Both the position numbers and the translations under genes were made by a program. Of a stretch of 64,000 bases of DNA, positions 33,865 through 44,107 are shown in pieces. Within the stretch, counting starts at the first letter, position 1. Every line of letters starts with the position of its first letter. This stretch comes from Eleusine coracana subsp. coracana (lineage: Eukaryota; Streptophyta; Magnoliopsida; Poales; Poaceae), in the NCBI GenBank assembly GCA_032690845.1, contig CM064430.1:6558949-6622948 (forward strand), written 5' to 3'. Under the pieces are notes generated by a model, which was not told where the DNA came from, made no database searches, and worked only from the letters and a program-made list of their open reading frames with translations.

Positions 33865-34495
33865 ATGAGCATTTGGGGTGATACCAGAGTACAATTGCGC
33901 AAATCCAGTTGCATAAAGTTTTCAGTGCTTCTTTTCCATTTATCTCTGCTTCTTGTCTATACTTTGTGTGTAGATTAGGTTTTGGAGGCATGGGGAAAAA
34001 TCCATACTGACGTTATCCAAGATAAGCATCGATTGGGCCACATGCAGCACTGCTATCCTTTAGTTTTGGCAGGAGTTTCCATGGCACTTGTGTCGGTGCC
34101 TCAGCTATTCTCATGTAGCCTTCGTATGGTAACATCGGCCAAGTGCTTCCTTGCTGTGCATCTACTGCCGCTGGAGTCTCCCAAAGGCCTAGGTTACTGG
34201 CCCCGTATTTTCTCTCCACATGAACTGCATGACACGGGAAAACACAGGGAAAGCGGCGAGTACACTGGGCCTCCCAAACAAGCGCTAACACTAACTCATC
34301 TGCTGCAGTGAGGAATTTGGTTGGACAACGAGGCCTAGCCTGTAGCTGCTTTTCCAGATCTTCTGTCACTTTCAGTTCACAAAGCATCTTCTTTTTTTCT
34401 GTGGTCAATCTGTGTGGCGCGTCTTGTACAGAGCTCCAGCTTCCGAGCAGTGTATTCAAAGCTACACTGATGCATGAGTGACCTGTACAAGTGCT
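33865..34495 (+). ncRNA. candidate 21-PHAS precursor, locus B3 (gamma)
   Basis: TATA box at 33835 and miR2118 site at 33976, with a downstream body conserved to 34490 in the 60-kb copy. The minus-strand frame at 34013-34501 is not maintained in the paralogue, so I read the locus as non-coding. Confidence 0.5.
33976..33997 (+). promoter_or_regulatory. miR2118-like target site, gamma class
   Basis: It matches 18 of 22 positions (variant-tolerant), with TTGGAGGCATGGGGAA. In one frame the codons read LGFGGMGK, the NLR P-loop sense. 'ccatactgacgttatcc' follows. Confidence 0.6.
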
Positions 34496-34499
34496 ATTC

Positions 34500-35975
34500 A
34501 TAACACACTTGTATTCATAATAAGGGAATTAGGTTCGAATATATATATATAGAGGTGTGAATAAATATACATAAAACCCCTTATACAATGGAAAAACTAC
34601 AAAAATATATATACATGTAACAGCCTCCCCCCTCTTAAAAAAAACTCTGGATGGATCAATGCAAGAACACTGAATTTGGAGAGATAAAACTTGTGTCTAG
34701 CTCCAGTTTGTACCTTGATGAACAAATCAGTCGGGTGAATCTCTAAAAGCTCATACTAAGGAGCAACAATACTATCTTGTATCAGTGCTCGTGTATAAAA
34801 TACATCAACACCAACATGCTTACTGAGTTCATGCTTCACAGGATCAAGAAGTCGGTATAGAAACAAAAATACCAAAATCCTCAAGAAACCACCGTAACCA
34901 AGTAAACTCTGTTATCACAAGAGACATACTCCCTCTATTCTAAAATTATTATCGCCATTGACTTTTTTCGCTATCTTTGATCATTCGTCTTATTTAAAAA
35001 AATTAAAAAATATATAATATATTTTCTTATAATTTGATTTATTACTTAGATAAAATTTAAATATAATTTATAATATTTTATATTTAAACAAATTTTTTGA
35101 ATAAGACGAATAATCAAAGGTAACAAAAAAAGTCAATAACGACAACAATTTTGGAACGGAGGGAGTAGCACGCAACTCAGTCTCTACACTTGAACAAGAA
35201 ACTATTTTCTACTTCTTAGTTTTCCAAGCAATGAGAGAACCACCAAGGAACATACAAAAGGCAAAAACAAACGACAGAGGAGTCACTAGCCCAGGTAGCA
35301 TTACAATATGTCCGGAGCTGTAAAGAGCTGGAGCGTAGAAAGAATAAGCAACAAGATATAATCCCACGAAGATAACACAGGACTCGAAGCAAGTGAGTAT
35401 AGTGGAGCTGAGTGGGAGCGGAAACAAACTGACTCAGGATATGCATAATATGCGAGATATCAGAACGAGTAACACCAAAATAAACAAGACTTCCCAAAAT
35501 ATGATGATAGCGAGTAGGATCAGGGAGAGGCTCACCATTAGTGGCTCGAAGGTGAACATTGAGCTCCATAGAAGTCTCAACAGTGCGATAAATAGTGAGA
35601 AAAGCATGATCAAGAAGGTAATTAATGTACTTTTCTTGAGACAGATAGAACCCCTCAGGTGTAGAGGAAATCTCAATCTCAAGAAAGTAACTAAGAGGGC
35701 CAAGATCAGACATTAAAAACTGCTCATTGAGACGTGCCTTAACAAAAGCTATACTTAAAATCATCTCTAGTAATAATCATATCATCAATATAAAGAAGGA
35801 GAAGAGTCCAACCACGAGCAGATGTGGGAACAAAAAGTATTGGATCATGATTATCGGCAGAAAAACTAACAACAATGACTATAGAAGCAAAGTGCTGAAA
35901 CCAAGCACGAGGAGCTTGCTTTAGACCATAAAGTGAGCAACGAAAACGATAAACCATACCCTTAGAAACAAATTT
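34500..35975 (-). mobile_element. Copia retrotransposon 3' fragment
   Basis: On the minus strand, 35957-35739 encodes the reverse-transcriptase motifs [17 protein letters not shown] and YIDDMIIT, and 35764-35216 continues with SDLGPLSYFLEIEI and a decayed RNase H part. Frameshifts near 35750 and 35220 break it. 34500-34928 and 35166-35210 correspond to the end of pol and the 3' untranslated/LTR part. A Stowaway MITE is inserted. Inactive. Confidence 0.75.
34929..35165. mobile_element. Stowaway MITE
   Basis: The 237-bp element begins CTCCCTCTATTCTAAAATT and ends in the complementary 'ttttggaacggagggag', flanked by TA on both sides. The interior forms a long imperfect hairpin ('tttgattattcg' and its complement). 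Confidence 0.85.
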
Positions 35976-37240
35976 ATTTTACCCTACCATGCATTTTACA
36001 ATTTTTGACAATTTTCTGGAATTGATAATCCAAAATAAAATCAATTAATGGCCATGGGTCAACATCTTTCCCGGCCCAGTGGACCGAGGGACGGAGAAGG
36101 TATCCTAGGCCAGATCTGGCCTAGGCGGGTTTGTGGCCCAAAGCCATTTGGCCCAACCGAGCTGGCCAAGTCTGGCCATGGCCAGTGCTCACGGCGCCCA
36201 AGGCGTGACAGCTTGGTGAGGCGCAAGCGTGGCGGTCCGGCAGGACCCCAGCGAGGTTGCCGGCTTCCATTGGTGGTATCCTAGGGCCAAGGCATAGTAG
36301 CGACTCGCAAAAAGGGAGAAGGCGGCTCACCGGAGCAGGGGCTCAGCGCGGCGAGGCAGTTACGGCGGACGGCGGCAGCGGTCGAAGTCGTTCCGACGGT
36401 GGATCTACACATATGCGAGCCGAGTGAGCTCGAGGAGGTGTTCAAGGTTCAGGGGGGCTCTTCATGCTGGAGTAATTGAGAAGAGGTGCACCAAAGAAGG
36501 AGCGCGAGTCGGTGGAGCGACGGTCGGCAGCGGAGAAGGAAATGTCGATTCACAGTGGATCGGAGTCGGGGAAGAGGAGCAGCTTCACGAGATTCACCAC
36601 AGCGACAGGGTGCGGCTCCGGGGTGGTTCACGGGTCACGCGGCACAGCGAGGTGACGGCGAGACGAAGCTTCGCTCCGAGCGGAAATGGCGACGCATCTG
36701 TGTTCGCTTGCGCATGAGAGAAAGAAATGGGCGAATGGACGAGGAGCGAGAGTGGGAGGAGGGCAATATGGTTTGTTGGAATGGGCGAGCCTAGGAGTGG
36801 GGGCTGCGATCCGCGGCAACGCGCGGTTGCTTGTACGCCGGCGTCGTGCAAGCAGGGAGGCGGGGTGTGTTTCCTCATAGTCGATGACAGGTGGGTCCTA
36901 TGCCATTTGTTTTTTTTCCAATTTTTGTAAACTGCTGACTCTTGTTATTTTTTCATACTATTTATTCTAGGGATGATTAGTGGGAACCAAATATATGGGC
37001 AGACTCGATAAGATGTGTAGAAAATTAAGAAAATATGTTTGAACTTCGGATCACGTGGGAAATTAAATGGCAATTTTTCAAAGTGTTACTGTTTTAGTGA
37101 ATTCCTCACAATTCTAATTAACCATGATCTTAAACATATATTTTTGGTGGGTGTGAGGTATGTTGAAAAATTTGGACTTATAGTTCAGGTGAGATTCAAA
37201 TTTTGCTCACTTTGATCAATCTCAATTCAAATTTTTGTCC
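35976..37240. mobile_element. retrotransposon-like GC-rich remnant
   Basis: The stretch opens with 'gcattttacaatttttgaca', passes through GC-rich repeats ('ggcccaa', 'ggccatgg', 'ctggcc') at 36050-36300 and a 36350-36870 section open in many frames, and returns to AT-rich 'tcaattcaaattt'. This resembles non-coding parts of grass Gypsy elements. No protein motif or LTR pair supports a firm name. Confidence 0.35.
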
Positions 37241-37244
37241 TTGC

Positions 37245-37715
37245 CTCATTTGACTATGTTAACACCAAGCACCAAAATCTATGAACTCTACTCTCGGATT
37301 ATTGGTCTTACAATGGGATAAAGGGTGTGACTCACATCTTCTAGTTATTCTTCTTCTTTAGTTTTTCCAAATTAGTAGTGGCAGGCCTCCGTCGTCATTG
37401 TTCTTTTTCTGTTTTCTTAATACATTAGTAGTAATGAATCTTGTGTTCGCTAATGTAATGATCATAATTTAAGTGGTATTTATGAAGTGACTTATGATAT
37501 GTTCATTATTAAATGGCTAATGTAATGATCTCATTACAAACCCTTTTGTAGCTCTGAACAGTATATTCAACTTGACGAGAGATGTTTTTTTTTCTTGAGT
37601 AGTCTTTTCTTTGAAATATAACTGACACGGAAAGACATGGACCGATAGTATTGATTCCATATTTTTTATTAAATAACTAGTATGTGTAAGTTTCACCGAC
37701 GTAATATATAAAAGA
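37245..37715 (+). repeat. duplicated segment, block delta upstream part
   Basis: It aligns with 30471-30735 and, further on, with 8000-8320 ('cttgagtagtcttttctttga'). Paralogy stops at 37715, just before the place of the delta TATA box and target site, which are absent here. Confidence 0.6.
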
Positions 37716-38487
37716 GAAGTGCTCCGGTGCAGTTCTTTAAAGTTTGCACGAATCTTAAAGCAGTAGACTAATTAAATTTCAATTATTAATTCCCTTAATC
37801 ACGGGCTCTTCCCCATCCATCGAACCTAGACCCAAAACCCAGCTGAGCCTGGTCAACGCGAGGAAATTGGATCGAACTGAACGCTGAGACTCATAGATTT
37901 TCGCCGTTCTCTTCGTCCTCCTCGACAGCCTCCTCGACGACATTGGCCGACGGTGACCAGCTCCATTGATCCACCTCCTATAAAAGAAGGAGCACGGGGT
38001 AAGGAGCAAATCCTATCTGCCTCCTCCTCCCTTCTGCCATAACCTTCCACCTCCTCCCTTCCGTCACCTTCGCCGCCTCCATGGCCCGCCCGCGCTACGT
38101 GGCCGTCGGCCGGATGCACCACCTCTGAATGCTGCACCGCCGCCGCCACGTCGTGGCCCGACACACAACACCAAAGGGCCCTGCTTATACTTTTGGTTTA
38201 GATGCGGGGCCTCCGTGGCCATCGTCATCATGGCCAGCGCCGTGGCGCCTCGACTGTCGGGACCCGACAGAGGGCAGCGGAGGGCCCTGCTTTTTTTAGG
38301 TCGATCGATCATGCAGTAGTGACAGGCAGTGCATGTCGCTACTGAACTTTTTATTTTGTTGCTAATATTGTATTTAATGGCCCCGTCACAAAAGAAAAAT
38401 CTCTCATAGTAACGAATAGTTTGTGGCGGATGCCTTGTCCATCACAAATGCCACTTACAGTACATTGCTGATGAGGCTTATTGTAGT
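37716..38487. mobile_element. probable insertion with GC-rich captured sequence
   Basis: The stretch separates two blocks that are paralogous to other places (delta to the left, locus-1 type to the right). It holds GC-rich sequence (37880-38290) with a possible TATA box ('ctataaaagaagg', 37978) and short frames on the minus strand, then 'gtgacagg', 'gtcgctac' and 'tagtaacg' repeats like a CACTA end. Ends are not proven. Confidence 0.35.
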
Positions 38488-39020
38488 AGTATCGATCGAT
38501 CTCACGTGAAGTGCATTCTTTCTTGACCGTACCAAACCTGCAACTCCTTAGCAATTAGCAATGACTACAACTTATTAGGCAGTTGTCTCCAGGTGATTTT
38601 CACATGCTAGTTGATATATACTCCCTCCATATTAGAAAAACAATTCATTTTGGACATCATTTGTGATACCAAGGAGTCATTAATTAGAAGGTAATTTCCC
38701 CATATACCCTTATTAAATATAATATGGGGTCCAACTCTTTTATAAAACCATGACTCATTGAATGGCTAGCAGCTATAGGCACAAGTTTCAAGCACGTGGG
38801 TTCGATCCCCCCCCCCCCCCCCCCACACACACACAAAAGCTGATTTTTTTTGCACAAAGAGTTAATAACATAGGGATTAACCAGTCCATAAGTGTTAAAA
38901 AATTCTAAAACGGATTGATTTATTAACAACCAACAATAAGGCTAAAACAAACTGTTTTTTTAATATGGAGGGAGTATTTGAGTACAATGGAAAACTGTAA
39001 TGTGAATACCTTCTATAGCA
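38488..39020 (+). repeat. host block paralogous to locus 1, split by a MITE and a Helitron
   Basis: 'atcgatcgatctcacgtgaagtgcattctttc' to 'cacatgctagttg' aligns with 1540-1670. A Stowaway MITE interrupts it at 38620. The host sequence 'tatttgag...ctatagca' then runs to the Helitron border, and its continuation is at 55717. Confidence 0.7.
38621..38974. mobile_element. Stowaway MITE
   Basis: It starts CTCCCTCCATATTAGAAAAA and ends in the complementary 'tttttttaatatggagggag' with TA on each side (38619-38620, 38975-38976). It is 354 bp long, with a poly-C tract at 38809-38824. It is absent from the paralogous block at 1.67 kb. Confidence 0.85.
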
Positions 39021-39056
39021 CTAGCGTAATGCCCGTGCGTTGTTACGGGTGTAACT
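39021..39056 (-). promoter_or_regulatory. Helitron 3' terminus
   Basis: On the minus strand a stem of CCCGT...ACGGG with a short loop precedes the terminal CTAG. The arrangement is that of plant Helitron 3' ends, used as the transposition terminator. Confidence 0.75.
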
Positions 39057-39392
39057 TACAATAGATATTCTTTATCTATTTACAAATAGAAGAATTTAAA
39101 GTTTTTTTTCATTTAATTGCTCAGTAGAACCCACCCACGTGCTCCCGTCCTAAAAAAAAACTTATCGGCTGCTCTATCCTGCCATCCATCCCTGTTGTGC
39201 TTGCCAAAATTCCCCTCCCTGTTCCATCTCTACCTCATCAAAATCCTTTTTACGCTTCTCAAAATCTCTAAGTTAGGAATTCTTATAGCTCTGGACGCTC
39301 TGGACGAATGAAGTACATTCATACAAATATAAAAAGGCTCATAGGAAATGTCTCCTATTTAGCAATGGTTGCAATACAGGTACATTTGGACT

Positions 39393-40410
39393 CACTGCAA
39401 TCATGTTGATCAATAACTCACTCATTCATTGACGAATTAATTCATATTTCATATCACTGCAATAAAAATTAAATAGCTTCTCATGAGGTTGTAGATTAGC
39501 ACATGTTTAAAGTTACTTGTATTCATTAGTTGCATTTTAATGGATATAAGCATCTGTTTTCACTATAAGAAAGAACAAAGAGATTACTGTGAGTTGAGTG
39601 AAGCTAATAACACTAATATTGAAGACCTAAAAATAACACTAACATTGAGGACCATTGTAGTTGTAGCCAATTATTTTCCTAAAAGCTAATCAACTCTCTC
39701 TCAAGGAGTAATCGAAGGAATAAGCAGATGCTTCATACTCTTCATTGAGCTCATTATCAACAATTGCTCACACTAATATCGCTATATAGGAGCAGGCTAT
39801 GAGGAAGACATTTTTTTTATCTCAGTATGAACTTCTTCAATCAAAGAGTAACTTTGGAACCGGAAGTGAAAAGTGAAAAAATCTGTAATAGGAAAATTAA
39901 AATAAAAGATAACACATATCTTTAAAAGTCCCAATATAAAAGCAAAAATAATTATACAATCATTTTTCATTAGGAGGGCATATTTCCTCATGTGCTTCAT
40001 AGCATGCAATCGCAATTCAAGACAAACCTCACTAAAAGTGACGAAGTGTAAGAGTCAGGTGGAAGTATTCCTCACTTTATGCAAGCAATTAGTCTGGAAG
40101 TGTCCCGCGCTTATGCAAGCTATTAATCTGAGACATAATATATTCTTAGGAGTTGTATGTTTCACCGATGTTGTCAGTTATGATGAATAATAAACTGAAG
40201 TGCATAAATCCAAGGCAAAATTTACATGTAGAGGCGTTTCGACTCACTGCAATCATGTTGATCAATAACTCACTCGTCCATTGACGAATCAATTCATATT
40301 TCATATCGCTGCAAGAAAAATTAAATAGCTTCTCATGAGGTCACAGATTAGCACAGGTTTAAATTTACTTGTATTCATTAGTAGCATTTTAATAGATGTG
40401 AGAAAAATAC
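39393..40410 (+). repeat. direct repeat of about 150 bp inside the Helitron
   Basis: 39398-39548 and 40243-40395 share 'ggactcactgcaatcatgttgatcaataactcactc'-type sequence (found as 'gactcactgcaatcatg') and continue to 'cttgtattcattag'. The copies are about 845 bp apart. Confidence 0.7.
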
Positions 40411-40525
40411 AGAATATAAGGACAACTACCTTAGTATATTTTCATTGTCTAACAATAGAAACTAAAGGTTTCAGTGCACATTACAGATTTCTCATTTTCG
40501 TCAAGGTATAAAGTTCAGAATCTAC

Positions 40526-40602
40526 CTTTGTCCTTGTGGTTGTTGGCTTGCTGCAATATCCACTTCTCCTGAACTATGACTACTGATCTTGTAATTGTTT
40601 GT
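40526..40602 (-). pseudogene. captured exon in the Helitron
   Basis: On the minus strand it lies between 'tgtattgcag' and 'gtagattc' and reads TNNYKISSHSSGEVDIAASQ and further to GQ. It joins in frame to the 39-nt exon at 40900-40938. The protein is not recognised. The introns are retained, as expected for DNA-level capture. Confidence 0.5.
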
Positions 40603-40899
40603 CTGCAATACAAAACAAATATATGAAGAATCAATAGCATGCAGACTCTGACACATCGTTAATTTAGACTTTCTTATGTATTTGCCAATAAAATGAGGTT
40701 CTCTCAATATCAACTATCATAAGCTTTCTAATATGATATACAAGCTGAGTTGAGAAAGGGCACATCAATGGAAGCCACTTATTAAGCAGTTACAAGTTCT
40801 ACCTCTCATGTGGCTGTGTTGTCTTGAACACTTGAGCATTCACACAACTATTTTTTAATATTGCTAATATAGGCAGTCTAAAAACAAGAAAAACCTCAC

Positions 40900-40938
40900 C
40901 TTATCTCTTGATAAGCTGGAACATCCAAGCATTGCTCC
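40900..40938 (-). pseudogene. captured small exon in the Helitron
   Basis: Thirty-nine nucleotides between 'ccaccag' and 'gtgaggttt' (minus strand) read GAMLGCSSLSRDK, in phase with the next exon at 40526-40602. Function unknown. Confidence 0.4.
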
Positions 40939-41980
40939 CTGGTGGATTTTACATTTGCATGTACAACAACAAAAATACAATATTATCACGAGCCATGGGA
41001 TGAAAACACAAAACTGAAAGAATAATAGGTTAAAGCGCTGAGAAGCAGCATATTTCTATTTAGGACACAATAGTGGGGTCTACTACTAAATACTAAAATA
41101 TACAACCGATTTTATGTTGACATAATTTCCTACTTGAATACCAAAAAAATGGTTATAAGAGGTGTGGTTGGCCTACAATCCCTACACCAGATTATGATAA
41201 TGCTTTTAGAATGAAGGTGTGACTGCTAAATGTTTGTAGTAAAAAAATGTTGAGTCCAATTGACAAGGTAAGTAAAATAAAATTGAATAGCACATAATGT
41301 TCACTCCATGCTAGGAACATCAAACTTCAGGTTAGTTCCATGAAACAAGTTCAGTTGGTTCAATTGCATCAATTTGTCTATAAAAGCCTATAAAATGGAT
41401 ATATTCCAGATGTTGATACACCACATAGATGTGGAGTTTTGTTTTAGTAATGCAAAAGCCAGTCAGAGCCATCCGTAATAAAGTGAGCATGCGAGAGAAG
41501 CTAGCTAAAAACATGGCATTTTATTGACAATTATTCAGACTACTCATCAATATCTTGGATATTTTTTTCATCCAAATTCTTGACTACATAACAACAATGA
41601 AGTTTGACGACCCTGTAATTAAATTTTGAAGGATACACCAGAGATATTCATATAGTTTGGAATCCAGGCATGTTGTAGAATGAAGAAGTGGTCATATAGA
41701 ACAGTCATCGCCTTGCTCTACTATTATTCACCTTTTTAGAGCACAAACTCATCTTCCTTATAACAATGCAAGCATGAGCCTTTCCAAATAAACAGGAAGA
41801 GCTCAAAATCTTATTGCCAAATAAACCATGCATGCAATGATTATAAGCAACCCTTGTAATCACGTGGCAAATAACATTAGAGTTGTAAATAGCAGACATA
41901 GTAAGAGAAACAGATTATCTGATTCAGTTAGTATGGACCATATAAGATCGAGTTGTGTCTCTACAATCTGATTCAGCTGT
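40939..41980. other. Helitron interior, intron-like DNA
   Basis: No further convincing exon was found between the small exon and the Copia insertion. The composition is intronic. Confidence 0.35.
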
Positions 41981-41985
41981 ATTGG
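41981..41985. repeat. target-site duplication of the Copia element, left copy
   Basis: ATTGG; the second copy is at 54006-54010. Confidence 0.9.
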
Positions 41986-43432
41986 TGTAGGATCGAAGGA
42001 CCCCGGCTAGAGGGGGGGTGAATAGCCGAATTAAAAATTTAAAAGCTAACTATCTAACTAATTGCGGAATTTAAAGACAATTGGATAAAAGCAAGAAATT
42101 GACAACTAAACCTAGGTTAGAGCTAAAGTAGGTTAACAATCCTAGGTGACATACATCAATCAATTTCTAGTATGTAAACAACATATGAAAATACAAGTCA
42201 AGAGACAAAGGATATTTTCCCGTGGTCTCGGTGATTTGCCGATCACCCCTAATCCACGTTGAGGCGGATTCAAGCATATGAAGTGCTTCTCTCCTCAAGT
42301 ATCCACTTCTCCACCACCAAGAAGGGCTCACAAAGAACAACTTGAGATAGAAAACAATCAATACCTTGAACCTCTCCAAACCTTGATTCCACTAGGGTTG
42401 CTCTTCACCGCTCCGGCGAGGTGAGCACCGCACCTCTCACAAGAATCCGGACATCCTTCACAAGCTTCTTGAAGGGCTCACGAATTTGACTCCTCCAAGC
42501 CATCTAGGAGGCGGCAACCTCCAAGAGTAACAAGTCGATAACGCTTGCTTGAGGATCCCAAGTGCCACAATGCTCAAAACACTCAAGATTAGGGCACTCA
42601 CACTCACACACTTGCAATCTTTCCACTAAGGCTTTGTGTGAGAAGGGAATCAGCTCCAAAGGGTGTACAATGCTTTTCTCATAGCCAAAAGCCCCCCTAT
42701 GCACGGTATAGAGGAGGTATAAATAGGTCACCCTTTGAAAACTAGCTGTTACAGCTTTCTGCGCACCGGACGGTCTGACCGTGACTCCCCACGGTCGGAC
42801 CGTCGTACAACCCAACGGCTAGTTTGACTTTCAAACTCGTTCTGGCACGAGCCCGACCGTTGGGACACTTTCAACTTTTACCCGAGCACAAAGTCTCTGC
42901 CGACACCAGACATGCACCGACGGTCAGACCGTGGTTAACAACGGTCAGACCGTCGTGCCATCACCCGAGCAACCAGAGAGGCCACTCCTTTGGCCGTCTC
43001 TGGAGAGCATTGGCGGTCAGACCACGGGTCCTGGTGGTCTCACCGCCAGGAGTGACCTGCCAACCCCCCTTCTTTTACTCTTTGCTTTCTCTCAAGGAGA
43101 TGGGCACACTCAACTCACACAGAACCACTCACAAAGATAGGAATTGAGCATTTGTGGCAACCATGGATACTCAAGGTCATTTCATCGACCCCTCTTGATA
43201 GTACGACATTTAACCTATAATCCGGTCACTCATCTCTAATCTCCTTGTGACCGGCAAAATAGAAAAACCCTATCAAGATACCTTTGCCTTGAGCCATCCA
43301 TATGTATATTACTTCATCCATCATTCCATCCCTTGTTTTGACTACAACCATAATCATCTCAACAACGTAGTTAGTCAAAAATAAGGGTCGTCATTAATTA
43401 CCAAAACACTAAAAAAGGGCCTAGATGCTTCA
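41986..43432 (-). repeat. 3' LTR (1447 bp)
   Basis: It is paired with 52635-54005. Relative to that copy it lacks 29 bp near 42858 and retains 105 bp (42241-42345) that the other has lost. It contains many copies of the near-palindrome CGGTCTGACCG or its complement. Confidence 0.95.
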
Positions 43433-43433
43433 A

Positions 43434-43446
43434 TCTCCCCCTTTTT
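43434..43446 (-). promoter_or_regulatory. polypurine tract
   Basis: On the minus strand AAAAAGGGGGAGA lies next to the 3' LTR, the usual plus-strand primer in reverse transcription. Confidence 0.9.
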
Positions 43447-44107
43447 GGTAATTGATGACAACATAAGAAGTGATATAAAGATAGTGAGCCGATAAAGATA
43501 TTTAATAAAGAATTAAGGCTCTAAGGTGAGACACACGATAAGGATCACATGCTATAGAATTTTGAAGACATGAACATGTGAAAAAGTAAATGAACTCACC
43601 AAATGGTAAAACTCCCCCTAAATTGGTGCATTGATCAAGATGTATCATAAACATGGCAATGCACATTTTTTAAAAAAAAATTGGTAGAGTTTACCTTGTA
43701 CCATTGGATGCGAGGAGGCAAAGAATAACCAATATATAACAATATCAATCATTTCAAGTAAGAACATCCTCATCATCCACACATTTGAACCATTAAGATG
43801 AGATGAACATAGATAATAAAAGAACCAACATAGTTCATCACATAGATAATAGAGCAAATGGTCCAAGGTGCAAAAGAAATTACCACCCAACATAGTGATG
43901 TAGTTCGACAAACACAAATAAGTTCAAATGTGCATGAAAGTAAGATACATATGAGATGCACATGCAAATGCAAGATAGATAGATCAGGAATCATGGCTTG
44001 CATCTTTGTTTCATTTTCTCCCCCTGACTCTAGCATCTCATCATAACATCACATCACTTCACATGTTCTCCCCCTTTGGCATCAATTGACCAAAAATGGT
44101 CAAGATT
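43447..44107 (-). other. untranslated region before the 3' LTR
   Basis: AT-rich DNA with no frame. Several 'ccccct' tracts (minus strand AGGGGG, e.g. 43612, 44020, 44060) resemble additional purine tracts. Confidence 0.4.

Larger units (their letters stand above)
33721..34495 (+). repeat. duplicated block gamma, copy B
   Basis: It aligns with 59766-60530, from 'cttcatattaattttt' through 'gagctccagcttccg'. A shorter relative lies at 20690-20850. Confidence 0.75.

Noticed and set aside
33976..34020. A functional NBS-LRR gene at the GFGGMGK sequence
   Set aside because: The frame breaks 2-3 codons later in all copies and no kinase-2, GLPL or LRR motifs are present. Kept only as a hypothesis of origin.
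36424..36930. Overlapping arginine-rich frames
   Set aside because: Compositional frames in a GC-rich retroelement-like stretch with no motif and no paralogous support.
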